From assembly GCA_001543015.1 (NCBI GenBank), contig LFLC01000014.1:1-34921 (forward strand): a DNA stretch of 34,921 bases. The letters run 5' to 3'. Positions 11,903 through 19,240 of this stretch are shown here, in pieces; within the stretch, counting starts at the first letter, position 1; every line of letters starts with the position of its first letter. This DNA is from Nitrosopumilus sp. LS_AOA (GTDB lineage: Archaea > Thermoproteota > Nitrososphaeria > Nitrososphaerales > Nitrosopumilaceae). The position numbers and the translations under genes were made by a program. The notes beneath the pieces were generated by a model. It was given only the letters and a program-made list of their open reading frames with translations, did not search any database and was not told the origin of the DNA.

Positions 11903-12376
11903 TTAGTCTTTTGTATATGTGATATCTGAAAAACCCTCGACACTTTTTACTTTTACAATAATTGTACTTCCCAACTTATTGAAAATCCTTTGTCTTTTTT
12001 CATTTGTAATCATCCATCCAAATAACACATCTAGTGGTAAGAAAAATGATTTTCCTAAACTACTAATCATAATTCCTTTCAGTTTTGGTTTTCCTCCTTG
12101 CATATTGGTTGTTTTTAGATTGAGAATTTTTTTCCCAATAGTTTGTCCTGTCTTGTATTCTAAAATGGTCCAATATACAAAAAACAAAATACTGGTTGGA
12201 ATATACTGCATATTTTCTGCCCAGAATCCATTTTCACTAAACTCAATCATTCCAAATGATGCAAATATGATGGATGTTGAAATAACTGAAACGATAAGAA
12301 AATCAATCAACCACGCAAGAAATCTATCTGTCCATTTTGCAAGAATAATTTCTGTTGATGAATCTGAACTACTCAT
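11903..12376 (-). CDS. RDD family membrane protein
   Basis: This 157-residue integral membrane protein has about three hydrophobic segments (WLIDFLIVSVISTSIIFASF, IPTSILFFVYWTILEY, and a weaker third around SSLGKSFFLPLDVLFGWM). It keeps the family features: R-F-x-A-W-x-I-D in the first helix and the loop KTGQTIGKKILNLK. RDD proteins are poorly understood; some contribute to ion exchange or stress tolerance. The gene is isolated between the rRNA terminator region and the divergent methyltransferase gene. Confidence 0.85.
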   Translation of the reverse strand: MSSSDSSTEIILAKWTDRFLAWLIDFLIVSVISTSIIFASFGMIEFSENGFWAENMQYIPTSILFFVYWTILEYKTGQTIGKKILNLKTTNMQGGKPKLKGIMISSLGKSFFLPLDVLFGWMITNEKRQRIFNKLGSTIIVKVKSVEGFSDITYTKD

Positions 12377-12463
12377 AATATTACTTGAATAATGTGCCCA
12401 TTACTCTATACATATACTATTACGGCATCCCCTAGAAATTAATAGTCCATTTTTTAATATAAT

Positions 12464-13327
12464 TTGAAATTATTTTTGGTATCGATAAATCCACTTGATG
12501 TACTTCTTTGGACATTCCGAAGAAATGAGAAAGATATTGTGAATCTTTACACGACTCTTTCCCCTGTTATGCAACTAGCCACTGGAGGTTCTATGCTTAA
12601 TTTTGGTTATTGGTCATCAAAATGTATAGATCCAATTTCAGCTCAAAATAATTTGTGCACAGTTTTTGGGGACTTGGCTGAACTGTCTTCTGCAAAACAT
12701 GCTGTTGATATTGGAAGTGGACTTTCTGCCCCATCAATGTTGTGGCGCGATTCTTTTCCTAATTTACATTTAGATTGTGTAAATATTAATTTCAACCAAT
12801 TATCGTTTTCTGGACCCCAAAAAAATATAGAATTTATCAATTCCACTTCTACAAATCTTCCATTTGCTAATGATTCTGTTGACCGTGTTTTAGCATTAGA
12901 ATCGGCACAACATTTCAAACCCCTATCTGATTTTATTAATGAATCAAAAAGAATTTTAATGAAAAATGGATTATTTGTATTGGCAATTCCTTTGACTCTT
13001 GGTGAATCGTCCTTTAGAAAATTAGGACTTTTGAAATTCACTTGGTCATCAGAACATTATACCTTAGATTATTTGAAAAATATTTTGACTTTAAACGGAT
13101 TTAGTATTTCAAGTGAAAAATTAATAGGCTCAAATGTGTATGATCCTCTTGCAGATTATTATATAGAAAATAGAACTAGTTTGAAAAAATTACTTTTAAA
13201 AAATTACCCTAGTTATGTAGAAAACATACTTTTCAAATCTATTAAAAAAATGAAAAAGGCATCTGAAGAAAAAATTATTGATTATGTTCTATTGAAGTGT
13301 ACTTTGAAATCTAACTTGAATGATTGA
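12464..13327 (+). CDS. SAM-dependent class I methyltransferase
   Basis: The protein has about 287 residues. The SAM-binding motif I is AVDIGSGLSAPSMLW (about residues 79-93), followed by an acidic/asparagine loop (CVNINFNQL), motif II/III in NSTSTNLPFANDSVDRVLAL, and the post-motif ESAQHFKPLSDFINESKRIL, as in Methyltransf_11-type enzymes acting on small molecules. An N-terminal NLYTTLSPVMQLATG and LNFGYW segment resembles tocopherol or sterol/quinone methyltransferases. The substrate is unknown. The longest start is a TTG at 12464; a TTG at 12476 is an equally good choice, being about 20 nt from a TATA-like stretch at 12452-12460. Confidence 0.85.
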   Translation: MKLFLVSINPLDVLLWTFRRNEKDIVNLYTTLSPVMQLATGGSMLNFGYWSSKCIDPISAQNNLCTVFGDLAELSSAKHAVDIGSGLSAPSMLWRDSFPNLHLDCVNINFNQLSFSGPQKNIEFINSTSTNLPFANDSVDRVLALESAQHFKPLSDFINESKRILMKNGLFVLAIPLTLGESSFRKLGLLKFTWSSEHYTLDYLKNILTLNGFSISSEKLIGSNVYDPLADYYIENRTSLKKLLLKNYPSYVENILFKSIKKMKKASEEKIIDYVLLKCTLKSNLND

Positions 13328-13458
13328 TATTTTCTATTTTTTTAAATTAACATGATCTAAAAATTTAATTTATTATTCAATTCTACAAAGTTATTTGTTT
13401 TTTTGAATATTTTGAAATTGACTAGGTTTTTATTTTTGATATTTTAATTCATTTTATC

Positions 13459-13836
13459 GTGACTGATTCCACTGATTCATTATATGACAAAAAATGTGAT
13501 CAATTATTAGCCGAATCTGAAATTCGTTTTGCTGGAATTGTTGATAAATCTGGTAAACTCATCGCAGGTGGTTTTAAGCAAGGAATTGCTCCACATGAAG
13601 GTGATGAAACTAGATTACAGTCATTTTTGGAGTTTGTCTCACAAGCAACTATTAGAACAGAATACGATGAGAGTTTGGGCCCAATTAATTATCTTGCAGC
13701 AAGACGCGATAAAGCTGTTTTAGTGAGTTTTCCATTCCCTATCACACAAGTTCTTTTATTGATTTCTGCAGAACCTTCTGCTAATATTGAAAATTTAGCA
13801 AAAAAAGTTGTTGAAATATTTACTGATGTTAAATAA
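13459..13836 (+). CDS. Roadblock-like small protein, thaumarchaeal family (copy 1)
   Basis: This 125-residue soluble protein starts with GTG. It has the alpha/beta order of Roadblock/LC7 or profilin-like sensors: an N-terminal helix, the strand pair FAGIVDKSGKLIAGG with a GGFKQG turn, a long helix, then VLVSFPFPITQVLLLIS. It is a paralogue of the gene at 18391: shared features are G-x-L-x-AGG-x-K-x-G, E-x-D-x2-x-G, SFP and VLLLS. I believe such proteins are catalogued as a thaumarchaeal DUF (possibly DUF6659), but that is from memory. They may act in small-GTPase or signalling complexes; the role is unknown. Confidence 0.78.
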   Translation: MTDSTDSLYDKKCDQLLAESEIRFAGIVDKSGKLIAGGFKQGIAPHEGDETRLQSFLEFVSQATIRTEYDESLGPINYLAARRDKAVLVSFPFPITQVLLLISAEPSANIENLAKKVVEIFTDVK

Positions 13837-13977
13837 TTATAATAAAAAACATGTTTAATTTTTTTAATGTATAAAAAATCAATTTTAAGAAAATGTGTGG
13901 TAAATAATACATGTATTCTTGAAAATTATGATTTTAAACACATAGTTTTAATTTGATATGAATTTACATTAATTGAA

Positions 13978-14430
13978 TTGAAAGCAACATTTGGTGCAGG
14001 ATGTTTTTGGCATGTTGAGGATTTATTTAGAAAAACTAAAGGTGTCCAATCTACACAGGTGGGATATATTGGTGGGCAACTCACAAATCCTACATACGAA
14101 GAAGTATGTACTGCTAACACGGGACATGCAGAAGCTGTTCAGGTAGAATATAATCCTGATGAAATATCTTTTGAAGAATTACTTGACGTTTTTTGGAAAA
14201 ATCACAATCCTACAACTTTGAATCGTCAAGGCCCAGATGTTGGAAACCAATACCGTTCGGCAATTTTTTATCATGATGAACAACAAAAGGATATTGCTGA
14301 AAAATCAAAACATACCCTTGATGAATCTGGAACATGTGGTGCACCTATTGTTACTGAAATAACCCCTGCACCAACATTTTACAAAGCAGAAGAATACCAT
14401 CAAAAATATTTCAAAAAATCTGGAATGTAA
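13978..14430 (+). CDS. msrA: Peptide methionine sulfoxide reductase MsrA
   Basis: This 150-residue enzyme reduces methionine-S-sulfoxide in proteins to repair oxidative damage. The catalytic motif GCFWHVE holds nucleophile Cys9, very near the start. Family landmarks [42 protein letters not shown] and [12 protein letters not shown] are all present. Further Cys residues (in VCTANTG and GTCGAP) may resolve the sulfenic acid. The start is a TTG directly before the first conserved strand, and the enzyme has no signal peptide, so it is cytosolic. The gene converges with uspA (1-bp gap). Confidence 0.96.
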   Translation: MKATFGAGCFWHVEDLFRKTKGVQSTQVGYIGGQLTNPTYEEVCTANTGHAEAVQVEYNPDEISFEELLDVFWKNHNPTTLNRQGPDVGNQYRSAIFYHDEQQKDIAEKSKHTLDESGTCGAPIVTEITPAPTFYKAEEYHQKYFKKSGM

Positions 14431-14431
14431 T

Positions 14432-14863
14432 TTACTTTACAATTACTACTGGAATTTTAGATGTGTGTACAACATAGTTTGAGACACTTCCAAAGAACAA
14501 TTGTTTTGCAGTACTTCTTCCACGTGAACCAATCACAATCATGCTGAATTTCCCTTTTCCCTGTGCAAGTTTGATGATATTATACCCAATTTCCCCATGC
14601 ATGATTTTTTTATTGAACACAATTCCATTTTGGGCTGATAATACCTTGGCATCATTCATGAATTTTTCAACTTCTTTATTGAGTGATTTACTAACTGAGC
14701 CTACCCCTTTGAATTCTGAGTGAGGTGATACATGAATTGAATATACTCCTGTAATGGTGGCACCACACTGTCTTGCTAATGTGATTGCCATTTTAAGACC
14801 TCTAACTGAATTTTGAGATCCATCTAGTGGAACCAGAATTTTTTTGATCTTATTTTTTATCAT
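14432..14863 (-). CDS. Universal stress protein (UspA family)
   Basis: The protein has 143 residues and one Usp domain. It begins with the typical KKILVPLDGSQNSVRGLKMA and ends with the ATP-binding signature GSRGRSTAKQLFFGS (G-x2-G-x9-GS), then VVHTSKIPVVIVK. An ATP-binding Usp of this kind responds to starvation or stress; the downstream partner is not evident. It is divergent from the alpha/beta hydrolase gene at 14996, and a 17-bp near-palindrome (14914-14930) lies in the shared promoter region. Confidence 0.93.
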   Translation of the reverse strand: MIKNKIKKILVPLDGSQNSVRGLKMAITLARQCGATITGVYSIHVSPHSEFKGVGSVSKSLNKEVEKFMNDAKVLSAQNGIVFNKKIMHGEIGYNIIKLAQGKGKFSMIVIGSRGRSTAKQLFFGSVSNYVVHTSKIPVVIVK

Positions 14864-14913
14864 ATAATTTCTACTTTTTTGATCTTAAAAAACATACTTG
14901 TGATATTTGATTT

Positions 14914-14930
14914 TTTTCAAAATTTGAAAA
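14914..14930. promoter_or_regulatory. 17-bp inverted repeat in the usp/hydrolase divergent promoter
   Basis: TTTTCAAA and TTTGAAAA flank one central A. The element lies 50 bp from the usp start and 66 bp from the hydrolase start. It could be an operator, but A/T-rich DNA makes such symmetry easier by chance. Confidence 0.3.
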
Positions 14931-14995
14931 TTTGTTGTTTTAATGATCGCATAATTAACTAAAACTTATCTATTGATGATTTTGATGCTAAAATA

Positions 14996-15787
14996 GTGGA
15001 AGAAAAATTTCTTCAGATCGATGAAAATAAGATTAGATATTTAGAATCTGGAAATTCTAAAAAAACACTAGTACTAATTCATGGGTTGGGTGCTTCAGCT
15101 GAACGATGGGATAAAGTGATTCCTCTTTTTGCAAAACATTTTCGGGTAATCATTCCAGATCTTATTGGATTTGGATATAGTGATAAACCTCTTACAGATT
15201 ACACTTTAGATTTTTTTTCATCATTTTTAGAAAAATTTTTTGATGTGGCAAATATTCGACATCCCATTCTAATCGGTTCATCTTTAGGCGGACAAATTGC
15301 TGCTGAATACACTGCTGATCATCCACAAAATATAGAAAAACTAATTCTTGTTTCTCCTTCTGGTGTGATGAAACAATCTACTCCTGCCCTAGATTCATAC
15401 ATTATGGCTGCATTATATCCAAATGAGCAAAATGCAAAAAATGCTTTTGAGTTAATGGAGTGTTCTGGAGATAATATTGATGAAAAAATTATTACTGGAT
15501 TTGTTGAACGAATGAAATTGCCTAATGCAAAACTTGCTTTCATGTCTACTCTTTTAGGGCTAAAAATTGCTAAAGTGATTACAACAAAATTACAATCTAT
15601 TAAAACCCCTACTTTGATAATTTGGGGGACTAATGATCCTGTTATCCCAATTCAGCATGCTGATGAATTTGTTGCATCGATTAAAGATTGTAAATTTCTT
15701 AGTATGGATAATTGTGGTCATACTCCATATGCTCAAGATCCAAATTCTTTTGTAACTATTGTTCTAAAATTTCTCAAAGTACATTAG
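14996..15787 (+). CDS. Alpha/beta hydrolase
   Basis: The protein has 263 residues and starts with GTG. Oxyanion-hole motif HGLGAS (29-34), nucleophile Ser96 in GSSLGG, acid Asp214 in WGTNDPVIP and His242 in CGHTPYAQDP form a complete catalytic triad. There is no signal peptide. It belongs to the broad esterase/C-C hydrolase group and the substrate is not predictable. It precedes the phasin-like genes by 36 bp on the same strand, so it may be part of the PHA locus, for example a depolymerase or thioesterase; that is inference from position only. Confidence 0.9.
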   Translation: MEEKFLQIDENKIRYLESGNSKKTLVLIHGLGASAERWDKVIPLFAKHFRVIIPDLIGFGYSDKPLTDYTLDFFSSFLEKFFDVANIRHPILIGSSLGGQIAAEYTADHPQNIEKLILVSPSGVMKQSTPALDSYIMAALYPNEQNAKNAFELMECSGDNIDEKIITGFVERMKLPNAKLAFMSTLLGLKIAKVITTKLQSIKTPTLIIWGTNDPVIPIQHADEFVASIKDCKFLSMDNCGHTPYAQDPNSFVTIVLKFLKVH

Positions 15788-15823
15788 ATTCATTTAAATA
15801 CCTTTTAATTCCAATTTCTACCA

Positions 15824-16255
15824 ATGAGTGGTAATAATAACCCATATAATCCTGCAGTGATGTTTAAGGATTGGATTCAAAAGAGTGGAAATGCTCAAAC
15901 AGAATTCATGAAAAACTTTGGATCACTGATGATGACTAATCAAACTAGTCAAACATTCAATCCATTAGATACTCTCAAAGGAGTTGCTGATAGTACAAGA
16001 CAAGCCCAATCAAATATGATGCAAAATGTATCATCTATGCAAAACCAAAACATGAATACAATGTTTAGCATTGGACAAATGCTTCCATCATTTATGAATT
16101 GGGGTGCTTTCAAAACCACTATCGGAAGTAATGGTAGAATTTCAATTCCTGAGGCAGAACGCAAGGCCCTTGAATTAAGTGAAGGTGATTTAGTACAAGT
16201 AATCATTCTTCCAATAGCAAAAAAATCATCAAAAGCTAGGGGGGTGAAAAATTGA
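15824..16255 (+). CDS. Phasin-like protein with C-terminal AbrB/SpoVT domain
   Basis: The protein has 143 residues. Residues 1-90 are Asn-, Gln- and Met-rich and probably helical, like granule-associated phasins. Residues 97-131 are an AbrB/SpoVT-type DNA-binding swapped-hairpin domain (TTIGSNGRISIPEAERKAL then GDLVQVIILP). In Haloferax mediterranei an AbrB-like protein, PhaR, both binds PHA granules and represses phasin synthesis, so this fusion is a good candidate for an archaeal granule-linked regulator; that analogy is inference. The following phasin gene begins inside the stop codon (TTGA overlap), so the two are translationally coupled. Confidence 0.8.
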   Translation: MSGNNNPYNPAVMFKDWIQKSGNAQTEFMKNFGSLMMTNQTSQTFNPLDTLKGVADSTRQAQSNMMQNVSSMQNQNMNTMFSIGQMLPSFMNWGAFKTTIGSNGRISIPEAERKALELSEGDLVQVIILPIAKKSSKARGVKN

Positions 16256-16680
16256 GTAAAAACGAACAAACACAATCAAATCCAAAAGATATATTTTCTG
16301 TATATCAGCAAAACGTGGATAAATTCTTCAATGGTATTAGAAAATCAGTACCACAGTATCATCAAGCAATTACTAACGTACAACAGGAATTCATACAATC
16401 TTATGAAAACATTGCAGATTCAGCAGTTTCATTACAAAAAGAATATGCAAAGAAAGCAGGTATTGCAGCAAACATTCCAGAAGATACAATCAAAGTAATT
16501 CAAGATACAACAGAAAAAATCGTAAAGGCTACATCAATTCAAAATCAGGTTACACTTGCAACTATTGATGCTGTACAACAAAATATCAAAACCTTTAACG
16601 ATAACGCAAATTCATTTGCTGAGCTAAATAGAAACATTCTACAATCTTGGATTTCGGTATTCTCTACAAAAACCAACTAG
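16252..16680 (+). CDS. Phasin-like PHA granule protein
   Basis: The protein has 142 residues, starts with TTG and is entirely helical with amphipathic heptad-like character. It has no Cys or Trp-rich core except one C-terminal Trp. Regions such as DIFSVYQQNVDKFFNGIRKS and ENIADSAVSLQKEYAKKAG resemble phasin repeats that coat polyhydroxyalkanoate granules. It is coupled to the AbrB-type gene and converges with phaC (24-bp gap). The assignment rests on composition and on its place in the PHA locus. Confidence 0.72.
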   Translation: MSKNEQTQSNPKDIFSVYQQNVDKFFNGIRKSVPQYHQAITNVQQEFIQSYENIADSAVSLQKEYAKKAGIAANIPEDTIKVIQDTTEKIVKATSIQNQVTLATIDAVQQNIKTFNDNANSFAELNRNILQSWISVFSTKTN

Positions 16681-16704
16681 TGGAAATCTATTTTTTTAAT
16701 TTTT

Positions 16705-17769
16705 TCATGATCTTTCTAATAACCATTTTCCAAGCTCTGGCAACACTTTCTTTTGTGATAATGAACTAGCTATCATTCCTACATGTCCTGTTGGATACAT
16801 TCGTAATGTTTTATCCTTACTTCCTACTGCATAATGAAGTGGCATACTGCATTCTGGTGATACTAGGTGGTCTCCCACTGCTACTTGAGTAAAAATAGGC
16901 ATTGTGATTTTCTTCAAATCAATTAGCTGATTTCCTACATACATTTTATTCTGAATTAACAAATTATCTTGATAGATATCTTTGATCCATTGTTTGAATA
17001 ATTCTCCTGGAATTGGTGGTGTATCGCTTAACCATTTTTCCACTCTTAGGAAACTATCTACAAATTTTTTATTTTCAATATTCTTGAAAAAATTGACATA
17101 TTTTTCAATACCTTGCTCGAATGGTTTGAGTACTGAAAAACAATAATACATGAATTCTGGAGGCATATTTCCAACTACTTCCACCATTTTATCCACATCC
17201 ATATGCTTTGCAAGATTGCTAATTACTGTGGTATCGCGCCATCCATCAATTACTGGTGCAGTTGCAATGTAATTTTTTACATTTTCAGGATGAAGTGTGA
17301 TGTATGCCGTAGCTATTGTTGCACCTGTACAATATCCTTGTAATGAAATTTTTTCTACTGATGATTCATTTTTGATGTATTCAACATATGCATCCAAATA
17401 CCCATTTACATAATCATCAAAATCCAAATATTTGTCCATGCTAGTTGGTGTGCCCCAATCTAACATGTATACATCAAATCCTTGTTGAAGCAAATTCCTC
17501 ACCCAACTTTTTTCAGGATGAATATCTAGAATGTGATATCGATTAATTAATGCATATGAAATTAACAATGGTGTTTTGTGTTGTTTATCAGTAAGTGGGG
17601 CATAATGCAATAATCTCGTTTTATCCATTTCTTGGACTACATCATGCTTTGTTACCTCTAAACTAATTTCATCAGGAGCTGAAACTAATTTTGGTGCATC
17701 AATTACATTTTTACTGAATTTTAAAATCTCCTCAAAAATTTTTGGATCTATTGCTGACTCATTTTGCAT
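16705..17769 (-). CDS. phaC: Class III polyhydroxyalkanoate synthase catalytic subunit PhaC
   Basis: This 354-residue protein has the usual size of class III PhaC. The lipase-like box is GYCTG with catalytic Cys147 replacing Ser, as in PHA synthases. Asp300 (AVGDHLVSPE) and His329 (PTGHVGM) complete the triad. Other family marks are DVYMLDWGTPT and FDDYVNGY. It polymerises (R)-3-hydroxyacyl-CoA into polyester granules with PhaE. Its ATG lies inside the 3' end of phaE, overlapping by 11 bp, so translation is coupled. PHA synthesis genes are known in ammonia-oxidising archaea, where the polymer is a carbon and reductant reserve. Confidence 0.96.
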   Translation of the reverse strand: MQNESAIDPKIFEEILKFSKNVIDAPKLVSAPDEISLEVTKHDVVQEMDKTRLLHYAPLTDKQHKTPLLISYALINRYHILDIHPEKSWVRNLLQQGFDVYMLDWGTPTSMDKYLDFDDYVNGYLDAYVEYIKNESSVEKISLQGYCTGATIATAYITLHPENVKNYIATAPVIDGWRDTTVISNLAKHMDVDKMVEVVGNMPPEFMYYCFSVLKPFEQGIEKYVNFFKNIENKKFVDSFLRVEKWLSDTPPIPGELFKQWIKDIYQDNLLIQNKMYVGNQLIDLKKITMPIFTQVAVGDHLVSPECSMPLHYAVGSKDKTLRMYPTGHVGMIASSLSQKKVLPELGKWLLERS

Positions 17770-18337
17770 TTTTCTTCATCTCCTTCTTCTTTAACTCTAA
17801 TTCTAATTTCCCTACTCTTTTTTTCAAAGTATGAATTTCTTTGTAAACCTCATCAATCTCTTCTTTACTTGGAAGATTTACTGATTGCAAAATTACATTT
17901 GTAATGTTATTCCAATGTTTCGTTAGTTCTAATTCTTTTGATACAAGTTTTCCATAATTTTCTCCAAACTTCTTTGAATCAAATAATTCTGTAAAATCAT
18001 TATCAAAAATATCTATCCAAATTCTCTTGAATGCCTCTATTTGTTCAACATCGTGAGGAACTTCAGGAGCTTTAATATTTACTTTCTTTTGTGCATCAGT
18101 CCATGTGTCTGAAAGTTGTTTGTAGTATTCTGTATAGTATTGATTAAATCCCATTAACACTTCATTAATTTCAATTAATTCTGTTGAAACTTTTTTTGAA
18201 TTTGATGCAAATGCCCTCATTGGACCAATAGAGTTCAAAGCTTGTGGTTTACTTGCCATTAGATGCATGATATCTGTCCAGAACAGGGACAAATGCTTGT
18301 AATATCCACTAATATCTTTAGGAGACTCTGATTGCAC
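17759..18337 (-). CDS. phaE: Class III PHA synthase subunit PhaE
   Basis: This 192-residue helical protein starts with GTG. It resembles the PhaE subunit (Pfam PHA_synth_III_E): a central segment with Trp residues (LSDTWTDAQKKV, FKRIWIDIFDNDFTELF) and a C-terminal coiled coil rich in Lys and Glu (EIHTLKKRVGKLELELKKKE). PhaE activates and stabilises PhaC. It is the first gene of the phaEC operon and overlaps phaC by 11 bp. The start is divergent from the roadblock-like gene at 18391 with 53 bp between them. Confidence 0.9.
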   Translation of the reverse strand: MQSESPKDISGYYKHLSLFWTDIMHLMASKPQALNSIGPMRAFASNSKKVSTELIEINEVLMGFNQYYTEYYKQLSDTWTDAQKKVNIKAPEVPHDVEQIEAFKRIWIDIFDNDFTELFDSKKFGENYGKLVSKELELTKHWNNITNVILQSVNLPSKEEIDEVYKEIHTLKKRVGKLELELKKKEMKKNAK

Positions 18338-18390
18338 AGATACCTAATAATACAGATCGCAATAAATAGTTCGATTGTTTAATTAGACAA

Positions 18391-18783
18391 ATGGACAATG
18401 TTGAAGAGCTTGAAAAAATATGTCAAAAAATTATTAAATTAAATTCAAAAATGCGTTCTGCTCGATTTATCAATAGTCGAGGCCATTTAATGGCTGGAGG
18501 GATGAAAAAAGGATTACTTTCCCTTGAAGCTCAAAAACAAGATGAAATGATGTTCATGGAACTTGCTTTACGTGTGAGAATGAGACATGAATTTGATAAA
18601 GAATTTGGTGAGGTTCATTTCTCAATGTCTTATCGAAGTAAGGTGATAGTGATGAGTTTTCCATTATCTAATGATGATGTTTTATTACTTTCTTGTGAAA
18701 AAGAAATAGACTTTGGTTCTATGGCATTCAAAGTTCTAAAAATAATAGAACCTATAAAAAAATCTCCTACAAAGACATTCTAA
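18391..18783 (+). CDS. Roadblock-like small protein, thaumarchaeal family (copy 2)
   Basis: The protein has 130 residues and is a paralogue of the product at 13459: matching features are RGHLMAGGMKKG (G-x-L-x-AGG-x-K-x-G), HEFDKEFGEVHF, IVMSFPLS and DVLLLSC. It differs by an extra Arg/Met-rich helix (RVRMRHEF). It is divergent from phaE with a short gap, so its promoter may be shared with phaEC. The function is unknown; the fold suggests a small-molecule or GTPase-interaction module. Confidence 0.75.
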   Translation: MDNVEELEKICQKIIKLNSKMRSARFINSRGHLMAGGMKKGLLSLEAQKQDEMMFMELALRVRMRHEFDKEFGEVHFSMSYRSKVIVMSFPLSNDDVLLLSCEKEIDFGSMAFKVLKIIEPIKKSPTKTF

Positions 18784-18820
18784 TCGTAACAACTTAATTC
18801 TATTAGTAATCAAATTAATT

Positions 18821-19231
18821 ATGACCTCAGAACAAGATGTTAGTTGGAATGAAATTGAATCACTAGTAGAACAACTTTGTAAAAAAATTTTAAAATTACC
18901 TAGAACTTTTTCAAGTATTACAACTTTGAGTAGGGGTGGATTTGTTCCTTCACGATTAGTTGCAGATTATTTGGGAATTGAAAGAATTTTTGTTGATGAA
19001 AAAAATGTATCATCTGATTCATTATTTGTTGATGATATTTTTGATACAGGTAACGCATTTGATAAAGTTTTATCACAAACTGATAATCCCTCAAAACTTG
19101 TTTTTGCAACTTTGTTTGCCCGACGTGGAAAAAAATATCCTTCAAACCTCCTATATGCAAAAAAAACAAATAATGACGCATATGTAATTTTTCCTTGGGA
19201 TAAATTAGAATTTCAAAGATCTAAAAAATAA
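18821..19231 (+). CDS. Type I phosphoribosyltransferase (Gpt/HPRT-like)
   Basis: This compact 136-residue protein has a PRPP-binding loop in LFVDDIFDTGNAFDKVL and an upstream substrate-hood motif LSRGGFVPSRLVADYLG, as in xanthine-guanine or hypoxanthine phosphoribosyltransferases. The C-terminal stretch with a conserved aromatic and acid (FPWDKLEF) resembles the Gpt end. It would salvage purine bases with PRPP. It is slightly shorter than most PRTases, and base specificity cannot be decided from sequence. It converges with the metalloprotease gene (9-bp gap). Confidence 0.87.
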   Translation: MTSEQDVSWNEIESLVEQLCKKILKLPRTFSSITTLSRGGFVPSRLVADYLGIERIFVDEKNVSSDSLFVDDIFDTGNAFDKVLSQTDNPSKLVFATLFARRGKKYPSNLLYAKKTNNDAYVIFPWDKLEFQRSKK

Positions 19232-19240
19232 TTTTTTAAT

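Noticed and set aside
11919-12392. Plus-strand ORF of 157 codons opposite the RDD gene
   Set aside because: It is a mirror frame of the RDD protein, which has clear family motifs.
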